NCBI RefSeq assembly: GCF_900110865.1
Contig: NZ_FOFD01000001.1
Location: 372,001 to 436,000, forward strand
Source: Natrinema salaciae
Lineage (GTDB): Archaea > Halobacteriota > Halobacteria > Halobacteriales > Natrialbaceae
Length of the DNA: 64,000 nucleotides
Reading direction: 5' to 3'
Shown: in pieces, positions 1 through 8,641 of the stretch
How positions within the stretch are numbered: position 1 is the stretch's first letter
How the letters are laid out: the number at the start of each line of letters is the position of its first letter
The notes under the pieces: generated by a model
Told to the model about the DNA's origin: nothing
The model's database searches: none
What the model saw: only the letters and a program-made list of their open reading frames with translations
Made by a program: the position numbers and the translations under genes

Positions 1-2
1 GG

Positions 3-386
3 CGGATCGAAGGCGTCGCAGTCGATACGGCGACGGCGCGACGCCGCAGTGATGTGGACTTCCGCCTTCACGACGGCCCGATGGCCGTCGCGATCGACCC
101 CCACAGGCGGCTCGCCTGGCTCGACCGGCTCGTCGTCCCCTTCGCGTTCGACCGCTATCACGAGTTCCACCTCGAGCCGATCGACGATCGTGAGTCGAGT
201 GGACCGAAGCAATCGTCGAACGCACCCTCCGATGACAGTCAGCGGACGCGATTGCTCCAGCGGGAGACCGTTCGAGGCGCGTTTGTCCCGTTCGTGTTCG
301 ACGAACTCCGTGTCGAAAGAGCGTTCATCGAGATGAACGAGGCCATCGCGGCTCGGGCGGAACGACGGGCGAGCCCGATTTCCTGA
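3..386 (+). CDS. C-terminal part of an unrecognised protein, cut by the window edge
   Basis: The frame starting at base 3 is open from the window edge to a TGA at 384-386, about 127 residues. An internal GTG at 54 could be read as a start, but the open frame before it and the coding-like composition suggest the gene begins outside the window. The visible part has a hydrophobic/aromatic middle (AWLDRLVVPFAFDRYHEFHL) and a charged C-terminal half. There is no signal peptide, membrane segment or metal motif that I can name. It converges on the next gene, transcribed from the other strand, with a 39-base gap. Function unknown. Confidence 0.5.
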   Translation, partial: RIEGVAVDTATARRRSDVDFRLHDGPMAVAIDPHRRLAWLDRLVVPFAFDRYHEFHLEPIDDRESSGPKQSSNAPSDDSQRTRLLQRETVRGAFVPFVFDELRVERAFIEMNEAIAARAERRASPIS

Positions 387-425
387 CCGGGTCTCGCTTC
401 CGCTCGAGAAGCCTACACCGCGACG

Positions 426-1124
426 TCAGTTATCGAGGACGGAGAGAGCGTACAGCACCAACCGCAGGATGTGGATGAAGACGCCCATCACGGCGATGTA
501 GATACCGATGGCGTTCCGGATCGGACTCGCGTACCTGTTCTCCTTGACGGCCCAGATCTCGTACGTGAGATCCGTGACGAACCCGAGGAAGAACAGGACG
601 GACGCGAAGAGCATGAGCGAGGGATTGGTGAAGAACCCGACAGCACCCGCGGCGAATCCGGCGACGAACAGTCCCTTGGCGTAGGTCTGCCAGCCCGCGA
701 ACGATCGGTCGGTGCGGTAGACGACGACCACGATGCCAGCCGTGAGGAGTCCCGTAATGATCGTCGTGATAGCGAGCGCCGGAACTCGAAGCGCGGACGG
801 TGCAATCACGAGGATCGCGGAGCCGAGGAGCGTATACCCGAACTGAATCAGCGTGACGCCCGCGCCCGCGATCGGAATGTTCCCCGTTTCGATCCCCCTG
901 TTCGACACCCAGAAGCCGCCACCGATCGTGACGACGAAGGTACCGATTCCGACAAAGTAGTTCGAGAAGAGGATGAGTCCGAGGTCCGCAAGCGGCGTGT
1001 AACTCCCAACCAGCATCAACAGGATGTTTGCCGCGACGAGCGCGGTCGCGATCCCCGCAACTTTTGGGACGTTGACCGTTGACGCGTACTGGTCGGTCCG
1101 TGTACTGCTATGGACTGATGACAT
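426..1124 (-). CDS. Multi-pass membrane protein, Bax-inhibitor-1/YccA-like
   Basis: The protein of 232 residues has a short hydrophilic N-terminus followed by about seven hydrophobic helices, for example around LVAANILLMLVGSY and TIITGLLTAGIVVVVY. The last helix, NAIGIYIAVMGVFIHILRL, follows an RNA/RYASPIRN stretch and resembles the C-terminal region of BI-1 (TMBIM) proteins, which are proposed ion-leak channels. That assignment rests on pattern similarity only. An ATG at 1136 would add four residues, but a TATA box at 1153-1163 lies only about 21 bases from it and about 33 from the ATG at 1124, so 1124 fits better. Monocistronic. Confidence 0.6.
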   Translation of the reverse strand: MSSVHSSTRTDQYASTVNVPKVAGIATALVAANILLMLVGSYTPLADLGLILFSNYFVGIGTFVVTIGGGFWVSNRGIETGNIPIAGAGVTLIQFGYTLLGSAILVIAPSALRVPALAITTIITGLLTAGIVVVVYRTDRSFAGWQTYAKGLFVAGFAAGAVGFFTNPSLMLFASVLFFLGFVTDLTYEIWAVKENRYASPIRNAIGIYIAVMGVFIHILRLVLYALSVLDN

Positions 1125-1152
1125 GTTCGTACGCACAACGATAGAACATGGT

Positions 1153-1163
1153 GATAAATATTA
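1153..1163 (-). promoter_or_regulatory. Archaeal TATA box for the BI-1-like gene
   Basis: Reads TAATATTTATC on the minus strand, an AT-rich patch in otherwise GC-rich DNA. Its centre lies about 33 bases upstream of the ATG at 1124, so transcription would start a few bases before that codon. Confidence 0.5.
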
Positions 1164-1638
1164 CTGTCCGTACTGCGTAGAACAACGTCGTACGCGGCTG
1201 GCACGGGACCACAGCGGTCACGGGTCACGGTCCGTCGCGATCGGTGATCGGTGCCGAGACAGGACGGATGTGGTCGATGATAGTTCACTGAATGACCGCC
1301 TCGCCGTAACGGCGAGGGATTCTCTCCCCGACGCACGAGAGTGCGGTCGGCGGGCTTTCGGCGGTGCGTCCGCGCTCGCTCGAGTTCGCCGTCCGGATCG
1401 GTGACCGCTCGAGCACGGCACCGGCGTCCCGTCCCGATTTCTACGGCCGGAGTTCGGGAGACGGGTGAAAAGCCGTTGATCGTCGCCTCGATCCGGATCC
1501 TGCCGGCGATCGCTCCCGACGGGCGAGCCGTCCGCAGGTTGAAATACGGACGGGTGACCAGAGTCGCCGTGAGCTACGAGCTGATTCCGGAGACGTGTGT
1601 GGAGCGCACCGATTCCCGCCGTTTCGATCGGGTGGATC
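1164..1638 (+). other. Long intergenic region with no convincing gene
   Basis: No frame here has a haloarchaeal codon pattern, a plausible start and a recognisable product. The notable element is a perfect hairpin at 1299-1317, listed separately. The rest may be decayed sequence from a former gene or insertion element. Confidence 0.5.
1299..1317. repeat. Perfect 8-bp hairpin, possible remnant of an IS200/IS605 (TnpB) end
   Basis: CCTCGCCG, loop TAA, CGGCGAGG: an 8-bp stem with a 3-base loop, followed by GATTCTCTCCC. Subterminal hairpins of this kind occur at the ends of IS200/IS605-type elements, which are common in haloarchaea as TnpB-only copies. No tnpB frame is present, so this could be an orphan end or an unrelated terminator-like hairpin. 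Confidence 0.3.
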
Positions 1639-2241
1639 ATGGGACATAGGGCGCTGGTCGCCTATCGGCGACCGGATCGGCTCTACGACGTGCGGTACAG
1701 TCACTGGGGTGGCGAGGACCTCACGCTCGCGGACGCGATCACGGCCGCGACGCCGCTGGCCAACGGCGCGATCGACGGTTCGCTGCTGGCGGATTCGATC
1801 TCCCGGGACCGGATCTTGACGGACTATCTCGATCCCTGCGTTCACGAGGCGCTGTACCTCGTCAGCCCGGCAGCGGGCTACGCGGTCGACCCCTATTTGG
1901 TCTGCTGGCTCGAGTGGGGTGACGGCCGGGACGGCGGTCGGGGCGCGATCGTCGCGTCGCAGCCCGGCGACGGCACGACGAGGACCTGGTTTCGCGCCAC
2001 GAAGACCGTGCTGGCCGATATCGTCGAGATGGGAGTGCTCTCACGACGGGCCGCACAGGCGTATCTCGAGGCCCGCGTCTGCGAGGAGCGTGCGGGAATC
2101 CCCTACACGTACACGTCCGGCGATTCGGACGAGACGGCGGCCGACGACGCAACGTACACGCCGACGCCGGATTACTGGCCCGCCGACGAGCGACGGGACG
2201 GCGGTGATCGAACGGGATACGGCGACCGAACCGACGAGTGA
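1639..2241 (+). CDS. Haloarchaeal conserved protein, DUF6735-like
   Basis: The protein of 200 residues starts MGHRALVAYRRPDRLYDVRYSHWGG, which I recall as the N-terminal signature of the haloarchaeal DUF6735 family; its biochemical role is not known. It has no signal or membrane helix. The final 45 residues are a low-complexity acidic tail (ETAADDATYTPTPDYWPADE). A GTG at 1597 would extend the frame by 14 residues, but the conserved start at MGHRAL makes 1639 the better choice. It converges on the MutS-family gene with 49 bases between stop codons. Confidence 0.7.
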   Translation: MGHRALVAYRRPDRLYDVRYSHWGGEDLTLADAITAATPLANGAIDGSLLADSISRDRILTDYLDPCVHEALYLVSPAAGYAVDPYLVCWLEWGDGRDGGRGAIVASQPGDGTTRTWFRATKTVLADIVEMGVLSRRAAQAYLEARVCEERAGIPYTYTSGDSDETAADDATYTPTPDYWPADERRDGGDRTGYGDRTDE

Positions 2242-2290
2242 GAATCGGGTGGCCGAGCGGGCGAGCGAAAGGCGGGTTCTGGCTCACTCG

Positions 2291-4066
2291 TCACTCGTCG
2301 GTCGTCCAGCGCGCGTCGGCGAGCGTCCGCTGGACGACCTCGTTGCCGACGGCTTCCCCCAGCGTCTCGAACCCGGCGCGCTCGCTCCGGTCGCTCGCGT
2401 TCGCGACCAGCCGCGAGACGATGAACTCCGGCGTCGACCGACCCACGGTGCCAAAGCGGGGCTGGTAGTCGACCAGCAACTCGAGGTCGGGGTTCAGCCC
2501 CTCCGCGAAGATGCCGTCGACCCGCGCCTCGGGCGGCAGCGGCTCGAGGTCGTCCGCGAGGTGGGTGACGAACACGCCGAGCGCTTCGCGGTCGACGGAG
2601 AGCGTGACGAGGCCGTGGAGCAGGTCCGCCGCGCTGCCCGGTTCCGTGATCGCCTCGAACTCGTCGACCAGCATCAGCGTGCGCCCGCCCGAGGATAGCG
2701 GCGGGACGATCGACCGGAGGGTGGACTCGAGGACGCCGGCGTTGAAACTCGCGTGTCGGCGGTGGAAGACCAGCGAGTCGACGGGGGTCACCTCGGCCCG
2801 GTCCGCGGGGACCGGCAGCCCCATCGTCGCCAGCAGGACGACCTGACACAGCGTCTCGAGCAGGGTCGTCTTCCCGCCGCTGTTCGCGCCCGTCAGGACG
2901 GCGACGCGTTCCTCGCCGGGGACCGAGTCGACGCCGTCCGGAACGCTCGCGACGCCGTGTTCACCGAGCGCGTACGTGACCGGTTGCACCGACTCGTCGT
3001 CGCGCGCGGCGAGCGTGAGGTTGCGCGCGTTGACGACGGAGACGGCGTCGTCGTCGCCCTCGAGGAAGGCCGGTCGCGTGCAGTCGTACTCGAGCGCGAA
3101 CCGGGCCAGCGAGAGGTGCAAGGCGATGTCGTCGACCGCGTCGACGGCCCGATCGACGGCGTCGCGGTTCTCCGCGAGCGTTCCCTTGAGATCGCTGGCG
3201 ACCAACACCTCGCGTTCGTCGATCGCGGCGGTGAGATCGCTCCGGAGGGTTCGCAACGTGGTGCCGACGAAGTCCGTCGCGTCGGTCGCGTCGGCCGGCA
3301 TCGCACCCCGGACCTGATCGATCGTGACCTCGGTCTCGGTCAGCAGGCGGTCCTCGAAGGCGTCGCGGAACTGGTCGACGTCGCGGACGCCGTCCGAGCG
3401 CAGGTCCTCGATCAGCTCGAGGGCGTTGGCGTCCATATCCTCGATCGCCCCCAGCGTGTCCCGGAGCCGGTCGAGTTCCTCGTCGGCACCCTCGCGGACG
3501 CGGCCGCCGTCCAGCGCCGCCAGCGCCTCGGCGGCCTCCGCGAGTCGGTCGCGCTCGAGGCCGGCGATGGCGGCGAACGGGCCGGAGTCGACGCCGGCTT
3601 CGAGTAAGGCGAGCGCAGCCTCGACGGCCGCGTGTTCGCTCTCCTCGCGCTCGTCGTACCGCTCGTAGGCCTCGAGAACGGCCTCCCGATCGGCGTCCTC
3701 GAGCGCGGCCCAGGCGTCGCGGGCCGCGAGCACGTCGTCGAGCCGGTCCGTCATGGCCTCGCGGGACGTCAGCGGTGTGAGCACGCGGATCCGGTCGGCC
3801 GCACGCTGCGTGACTGCGTGCTCGACCGCCAGGTCGAGCAGGTCCTTGTACGCCGATCGCGCGTCGCCGGTCGCCAGCACGTCGATCCCGTCGCCGCCCG
3901 TCGCCCGGCGGAGGATGCGCGTCGCTCGCCCCCGCGCGAGGCCGGCGTCGGCGAGCGCGCGCACGTCACCGCTCTCGATGGCCTCGATCGCGCGCTCCCG
4001 CCCCAGCTCGTCGACCAGCGTCGCCCGCGTCTTCGGCCCGACGCCCCAGTACTCCTCGAGTCGCAT
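2291..4066 (-). CDS. MutS-family (domain V) ATPase with N-terminal helix-hairpin-helix
   Basis: The protein of 591 residues opens with a helix-hairpin-helix segment (EEYWGVGPKTRATLVDEL, about residues 4-21). A long, mainly helical acidic middle follows. The C-terminal MutS ATPase has Walker A GANSGGKTT near residue 393 and Walker B LMLVDEFEA near 465, followed by the FVTHLADDL region. It lacks the N-terminal mismatch-recognition domain and the C-terminal Smr nuclease of MutS2, so it is an archaeal MutS-like DNA-structure ATPase rather than a canonical mismatch-repair protein. The start MRLEEYWG at 4066 is preferred over the one at 4099 because the extra 11 residues look non-conserved. Confidence 0.85.
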   Translation of the reverse strand: MRLEEYWGVGPKTRATLVDELGRERAIEAIESGDVRALADAGLARGRATRILRRATGGDGIDVLATGDARSAYKDLLDLAVEHAVTQRAADRIRVLTPLTSREAMTDRLDDVLAARDAWAALEDADREAVLEAYERYDEREESEHAAVEAALALLEAGVDSGPFAAIAGLERDRLAEAAEALAALDGGRVREGADEELDRLRDTLGAIEDMDANALELIEDLRSDGVRDVDQFRDAFEDRLLTETEVTIDQVRGAMPADATDATDFVGTTLRTLRSDLTAAIDEREVLVASDLKGTLAENRDAVDRAVDAVDDIALHLSLARFALEYDCTRPAFLEGDDDAVSVVNARNLTLAARDDESVQPVTYALGEHGVASVPDGVDSVPGEERVAVLTGANSGGKTTLLETLCQVVLLATMGLPVPADRAEVTPVDSLVFHRRHASFNAGVLESTLRSIVPPLSSGGRTLMLVDEFEAITEPGSAADLLHGLVTLSVDREALGVFVTHLADDLEPLPPEARVDGIFAEGLNPDLELLVDYQPRFGTVGRSTPEFIVSRLVANASDRSERAGFETLGEAVGNEVVQRTLADARWTTDE

Positions 4067-4154
4067 ACTGATCGGATTCGAGTCGACTCTCTTGAACACT
4101 GTGCCTCGAGCGCCGGATCGCCGCGCTGGTACCCATTCGTGCGTTCCCCACGAT

Positions 4155-4522
4155 CTACGGCTTGGCCTCGAACACGGGGTTCAGGGGCGTCTCGGTCGCT
4201 CGGTAGACCACGTGAGGTTGCCGTCGGCGAGCGCGAGCGGACGTGCGCCGCTGCACCCACTGATCGTCCATGTCGCGGAAGGCGTCGAACGTGGCTACGA
4301 AGCCGTACGCAGCGCCGGCGACGCGGGTCGTCGATAGACACGTTCGTGGTTCGCGACCGCCGATCCGCGATTCGAACCGATCGGGATCGAACGCGTGCGC
4401 GACGAGCGCTGCCCCATGGATCGCTCGCTCGAGACCGCGGCTCGGCGGCGATCGCACTCCGGCACCGCCACTCCCTCGAGGTATGCACGAACGTGCACGA
4501 AATTCGCCGTCGGGGACTGCAT
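4155..4522 (-). pseudogene. Probable frameshifted small gene
   Basis: An ATG at 4522 sits about 25 bases from the AT-rich box at 4543-4550 and opens a frame reading MQSPTANFVHVRAYLEGVAV, with G/C-rich third positions. Near 4430-4440 coding character moves to another minus-strand frame, which runs LERAIHGAALVAHAF onward to EAKP and a stop at 4155. That frame also has G/C third positions and a coherent globular-looking sequence. A single frameshift near 4435 would join them into a protein of about 122 residues. It may be a true lesion or a sequencing error. I do not recognise the family. Confidence 0.4.
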
Positions 4523-4542
4523 TGAAAGCACAAACACGGGGA

Positions 4543-4550
4543 TTTTTATC
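4543..4550. promoter_or_regulatory. TATA box, apparently bidirectional (purF and the 4522 gene)
   Basis: TTTTTATC on the plus strand and GATAAAAA on the minus strand. Its centre is about 27 bases before the ATG at 4574 (purF) and about 24 bases before the minus-strand ATG at 4522, so one box fits both divergent genes. Confidence 0.45.
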
Positions 4551-4573
4551 GGCTGGGTGCCCTACTGACTTCC

Positions 4574-6085
4574 ATGACTGATGGGCGGGGCGAGACTCCC
4601 CGGCGAACAGGAATGACCGAGAAGTGCGGCGTCGTCGGCGTCTCACTCGACGGTCGAAACGCGGCGCGACCGTTGTACTACGCGCTCTACGCGCTCCAGC
4701 ATCGCGGTCAGGAGTCCGCGGGGATCGTCACCCACGACGGGTTTCAACAGCACAGCCACGTCGAGATGGGACTGGTGGGGGACGCCTTCGGTGAAGACGA
4801 TCTCGACACGCTCAACGGCGCTGCGGGGATTGGCCACGTCCGGTATCCGACGGCCGGTTCGGTCGACTCCTCCTGTGCACAGCCCTTCTCCGTCTCGTTC
4901 AAGAGCGGCTCACTCGGCCTGAGCCACAACGGCAACCTCGTCAACGCCGACGAGATCCGCGACGAACTCGCCGCCGCGGGTCACGCCTTCACCAGCGACG
5001 GCGACACCGAAGTCATCGCCCACGACCTCGCGCGCAACCTCCTGGAGGAAGACCTCGTTCGCGCCGTCAAACACACGATGGGGCGCATTCACGGCTCCTA
5101 CTCGCTGACGATCAGCCACGACGACACCATCCTCGGCGTGCGCGATCCGCAGGGGAACCGGCCGCTCTGTATCGGCGAACTCGAGGACGGCTACATCCTC
5201 GCCTCGGAATCGGCCGCGATCGACACCCTGGACGGGGAACTCGTCCGCGACGTCCGCCCGGGCGAACTGGTCGTCCTGCAGGACGACGGCGAGGGGTTTG
5301 ACTCCTACCAGCTCGTCGAGCAGGAGAACACCGCTCACTGCTTTTTCGAACACGTCTACTTCGCGCGACCCGACAGCGTCATCGACGACACGCTCGTCTA
5401 CGAGGCCCGGCGCTCGCTCGGCCGCAAGCTCTGGGAGGAGAGCGGCGTCGAGACCGACGTCGTGATGCCCGTCCCGGACTCCGGACGCGCGTTCGCCGCC
5501 GGCTACGCCGACGCCGCGAGCGAGACGACCGCCGACGGCGAGTCACGGGCCGCCGACGACGACGGCGTCGAGTTCGCCGAGGGGCTGATGAAGAACCGGT
5601 ACGTCGGCCGGACCTTCATCATGCCGACACAGGACGAGCGCGAACGCGCGGTGCGGCTCAAGCTCAACCCGATCAAGTCGACGATCGAGGGGAAGACCGT
5701 CACCGTCATCGACGACTCGATCGTCCGCGGGACGACCTCGACCCAGCTCGTCCAGCTGCTCAAAGACTGCGGGGCCGAGGAGGTCCACGTCCGCATCGGC
5801 GCGCCCGCGATCGTCGCCCCCTGTTACATGGGCATCGACATGGCCACCCGCGAGGAGCTGATCGCCGCGGGCAGATCGACCGACGAGATCCGCGACGCGA
5901 TCGACGCCGACAGCCTCGCCTACCTCTCGACCGACGCCGTCGCCGACGTGCTCGAGGAAGACCGCATCGACCTCTGCCTGGGCTGCGTGACAGGCGAGTA
6001 CCCGTACGACATCGAGGGCGAGGAGACCGACCGCGACGTGAGCCGGCCTGACGTGGGCGGGACGCGGCTTCCCGCGGACGACTAA
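4574..6085 (+). CDS. purF: Amidophosphoribosyltransferase (first step of purine synthesis)
   Basis: Converts PRPP and glutamine to phosphoribosylamine. The N-terminal Ntn glutaminase domain begins at the nucleophile Cys of KCGVVGV and includes YALQHRGQESAGI and LSHNGNLVN. The C-terminal phosphoribosyltransferase has the PRPP loop VTVIDDSIVRGTT. Cysteines in HCFFEHVYFARPDS, APCYMGID and CLGC match places where Bacillus-type enzymes hold a 4Fe-4S cluster. Two starts are possible: 4574, which fits the TATA box as a leaderless start and gives a 17-residue propeptide, or ATG 4613, giving the usual short propeptide MTEK before Cys. An acidic insert (about ASETTADGESRAADDDG) interrupts the transferase domain. 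Confidence 0.95.
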   Translation: MTDGRGETPRRTGMTEKCGVVGVSLDGRNAARPLYYALYALQHRGQESAGIVTHDGFQQHSHVEMGLVGDAFGEDDLDTLNGAAGIGHVRYPTAGSVDSSCAQPFSVSFKSGSLGLSHNGNLVNADEIRDELAAAGHAFTSDGDTEVIAHDLARNLLEEDLVRAVKHTMGRIHGSYSLTISHDDTILGVRDPQGNRPLCIGELEDGYILASESAAIDTLDGELVRDVRPGELVVLQDDGEGFDSYQLVEQENTAHCFFEHVYFARPDSVIDDTLVYEARRSLGRKLWEESGVETDVVMPVPDSGRAFAAGYADAASETTADGESRAADDDGVEFAEGLMKNRYVGRTFIMPTQDERERAVRLKLNPIKSTIEGKTVTVIDDSIVRGTTSTQLVQLLKDCGAEEVHVRIGAPAIVAPCYMGIDMATREELIAAGRSTDEIRDAIDADSLAYLSTDAVADVLEEDRIDLCLGCVTGEYPYDIEGEETDRDVSRPDVGGTRLPADD

Positions 6086-6386
6086 CTGTTGTTGGGAATA
6101 CGGCTTCTTTGGTCAGTCTCGAAAGAGAACAGAACTCGGTTGATGGAAGGAGAGAAATATAGGCTTCTTCGACATCGTTGACGGATCGTAACGGATGCGT
6201 TCGATAGTAAGTACTTCCATCCGGGAGTGTACAGTCCAAAGATATTACTATCGGAAATGGCCCATGTACAATTGGAATAGGGGTTATTAATAACCATGTA
6301 TGATAACAATTACTAACACAACGAACACTGAAAATCCGTCTGGGCGCGTCTCTGAGAGCCCACAACCGTAATACTGAGGAAAGAAC
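6086..6386 (+). other. AT-rich intergenic stretch
   Basis: Composition changes sharply after the purF stop, with AT-rich runs such as GGTTATTAATAACC (palindromic) around 6284-6297 and few of the CG-rich codons seen elsewhere. A minus-strand frame at 6082-6309 exists but has no support beyond length. With the following small gene it looks like foreign DNA. Confidence 0.5.
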
Positions 6387-6626
6387 ATGGACTCAGAACG
6401 ACCGAACGTGAGAGTCAGAGAGGATGAATCGCCAGGAGAAAATTATCTAGTAGAAATAGAATACAGCGACGAGCATGTCGAACAAATCGAAAAAGAAATC
6501 GAAAGACAACTAATCGACAGAGGCGTCGATACGAGGGGTGTGGACATCGCGGGAACACTCGGTGTAGGCGACACAGTGGAGTGCCATCACTTCAAAAACT
6601 GCCTAGTAGTGTGCACAAAATACTAA
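6387..6626 (+). CDS. Small unrecognised protein with foreign codon use
   Basis: A 79-residue acidic, probably soluble protein beginning MDSERPNVRV and ending HHFKNCLVVCTKY. The middle (HVEQIEKEIERQLIDRGVD) is predicted to be a charged helix. The codons include many AGA, ATA, CTA and AAA, which are rare in neighbouring genes. A purine-rich GAGGAAAG lies 5-10 bases before the ATG and could be a ribosome-binding site, also unlike the leaderless neighbours. It ends in front of two T-runs. Family unknown; a virus or plasmid origin is an inference from composition. Confidence 0.55.
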   Translation: MDSERPNVRVREDESPGENYLVEIEYSDEHVEQIEKEIERQLIDRGVDTRGVDIAGTLGVGDTVECHHFKNCLVVCTKY

Positions 6627-6646
6627 CCGTCTCATTCAGTAGGTGA

Positions 6647-6658
6647 TTTTTCGTTTTT
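6647..6658 (+). terminator. Oligo-T terminator after the small AT-rich gene
   Basis: Two runs of five T separated by CG, about 20 bases after the stop at 6626. This is typical of archaeal intrinsic termination. It lies between convergent genes. Confidence 0.5.
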
Positions 6659-6712
6659 GTATGGTATCCGGGTCCGCTCGCGGATACAAACGGCGTTCGC
6701 TGACCGCACAGG

Positions 6713-8536
6713 TCACCCGTGGAACGCCTCCGCGAACTCAGCCGGCAGCGTGCCGATGTCGATCCCCCACGCGATCGGCAGCCAGCCGACCGCCACGAGC
6801 GTGATCAACACGATGCCAATGACGTTGAGTCCGACGCCGATCTTGGCCATCTGCGGGAGCGTGATGTAACCGCTCCCGAAGACGATCGCGTTCGGCGGGG
6901 TTGCGACCGGCAGCATGAACGCGAACGAGGCGGCGGTCGCGCCCGCGATCATCAGCCCGAACGGGTGGACGCCGATCCCCACCGCCACGCCGGCGAGAAT
7001 GGGCATGAGCATCGCCGTCGTCGCCGTGTTCGACGTGACCTCCGTCAGGAAGATCGTCATCACGACCACCGCGAACAGGATCGCGATCATCGGCACGCCC
7101 TCGAGGAGTCCGAGCCCTTCGCCGATCCAGGCCGCGAGGCCGGTGTCGCCGAAGCCGCTGGCGATCGCGAGGCCGCCGCCGAACAGGAGGATGACGCCCC
7201 ACGGGATGTCGACGGCGTGGGTCCAGTCGAGCAGGAAGGTGCGGTCGCCGTCCGCGGTCGTCGTCGGCAGCGTGAACAGGACCATCGCGCCGCCGATCGC
7301 GACGATCGTGTCGGCGTCCTCCGGCGGGGCGACTCCGAGGAGCGGATCGATCAGGCTAGCTCCGATCCAGGCCGCGGCCATCCCGACGAAGACGACGGCG
7401 ACCCACCGCTCTTGTCTGTTCATCGGCCCGAGTCGCTCGAGTTCGCGGTCGATGGTGTCCGCCCCGGCGGGAAGCTCGTCGAACTGCGGCGACACCGCGC
7501 GAGTGACGTACACGTAGACGGCGACGAGGCCGATCGCCGAGATCGGGACGCCGTAGAGCATCCACTCGGCGAACGAGACCGACTGGCCGAAGAGCGCGTC
7601 GGCCTGGCCCGCGAAGAGGACGTTCGGCGGCGTGCCGATGAGCGTCGAGACGCCGCCGACGGACGCGCCGTAGGCGATACAGAGCATCAGCGCGATCCCG
7701 AAGGAGAAGTTCCCTTCGGTCGTCTCGACCGCGAGGTCGGTCTCGTCGATCAGGTCCGCGGTCTGGTAGATGACCGCCAGCGCGATCGGCACCATCATCA
7801 TCACGGTCGCGCTGTTGGAGACCCACATCGAGAGGAACGCGGTCGCGAGCATGAACCCGAGAATGAGTCTCGAGGGTTCGGTGCCGACCGCTTTGATCGT
7901 CCGGAGGGCGATCCGCCGGTGGAGCCCCCACCGCTGCATCGCCATCGCGAGGAAGAAGCCGCCCATGAACAGGAAGATCAGCGGGTGGCCGTACGACGGC
8001 GTCGTGTCCGCGACGGGAAGGGCGCCGGTCAGCGGGAATAGAACGATCGGCAGCAGCGACGTCGCCGGGATCGGGATCGCCTCGGACATCCACCAGACGG
8101 CGATCCACGCGGTGACGGCGGCGACCGCTTTCCCCGCGGCCGACAGTCCCTCCGGCGTCGGCGACAGGAAGATGAGCGCGAACAGGAGCGGCCCGAGGAC
8201 GAAGCCCACCCGCTGTCGGAGGCCGTACGTCCCGCCGACGTCGAACGGGGAGCCGTCGTCGCCGCGACTTCCGTCGCCGCCACCGGCCCCGCCGCCGGGG
8301 CCGTCAGCGGTTTCGGTTCCGGACTCGCGTCCGCCGCGTTCGTCGCCGTCGCGTCCGCCGTCGGGAAACGCCCGTCGCGCGAGGCGGCGTTCTTCGGCAG
8401 TCAACTCGTCCATATCGGCGATCATGGCCGGCGCATCGAGCGTGAGATACGCCTTCGTCCGGGCGTTGACGATCCACAGGTACCGCCACAGGCGCCGCGA
8501 AGCCGCTCGAGCGGCCCGCTCGCGTTCTGCCACCAT
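6713..8536 (-). CDS. DASS/SLC13-family anion (dicarboxylate or sulfate) transporter
   Basis: The protein of 607 residues has an N-terminal hydrophilic region of about 85 residues, including a glycine-rich linker, followed by about 11 membrane segments. Both SNT motifs that form the sodium and substrate sites in the VcINDY fold are present: SNSATVMMM in the first half and SNTATTAML in the second. They are followed by TPPNV and TPPNAIVFGSGY. It therefore belongs to the sodium-coupled dicarboxylate/anion symporter family; the substrate cannot be read. An upstream in-frame start at 8617 is unlikely because those 27 residues lack the coding pattern. Divergent from the tautomerase gene. Confidence 0.85.
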   Translation of the reverse strand: MVAERERAARAASRRLWRYLWIVNARTKAYLTLDAPAMIADMDELTAEERRLARRAFPDGGRDGDERGGRESGTETADGPGGGAGGGDGSRGDDGSPFDVGGTYGLRQRVGFVLGPLLFALIFLSPTPEGLSAAGKAVAAVTAWIAVWWMSEAIPIPATSLLPIVLFPLTGALPVADTTPSYGHPLIFLFMGGFFLAMAMQRWGLHRRIALRTIKAVGTEPSRLILGFMLATAFLSMWVSNSATVMMMVPIALAVIYQTADLIDETDLAVETTEGNFSFGIALMLCIAYGASVGGVSTLIGTPPNVLFAGQADALFGQSVSFAEWMLYGVPISAIGLVAVYVYVTRAVSPQFDELPAGADTIDRELERLGPMNRQERWVAVVFVGMAAAWIGASLIDPLLGVAPPEDADTIVAIGGAMVLFTLPTTTADGDRTFLLDWTHAVDIPWGVILLFGGGLAIASGFGDTGLAAWIGEGLGLLEGVPMIAILFAVVVMTIFLTEVTSNTATTAMLMPILAGVAVGIGVHPFGLMIAGATAASFAFMLPVATPPNAIVFGSGYITLPQMAKIGVGLNVIGIVLITLVAVGWLPIAWGIDIGTLPAEFAEAFHG

Positions 8537-8641
8537 GCTCACGGTCCCTCCCACGAGCACCCGCATTACTACTGGTCGCTTACACGGACCGGTCGCGTCG
8601 GTCGGCGAAACGCCCACGCCGGTGGCCGGACGAGTCGCGGT

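Noticed and set aside
6082-6309. 75-residue minus-strand frame in the AT-rich island
   Set aside because: It has no promoter at the right distance and no motif; frames of this length occur by chance.
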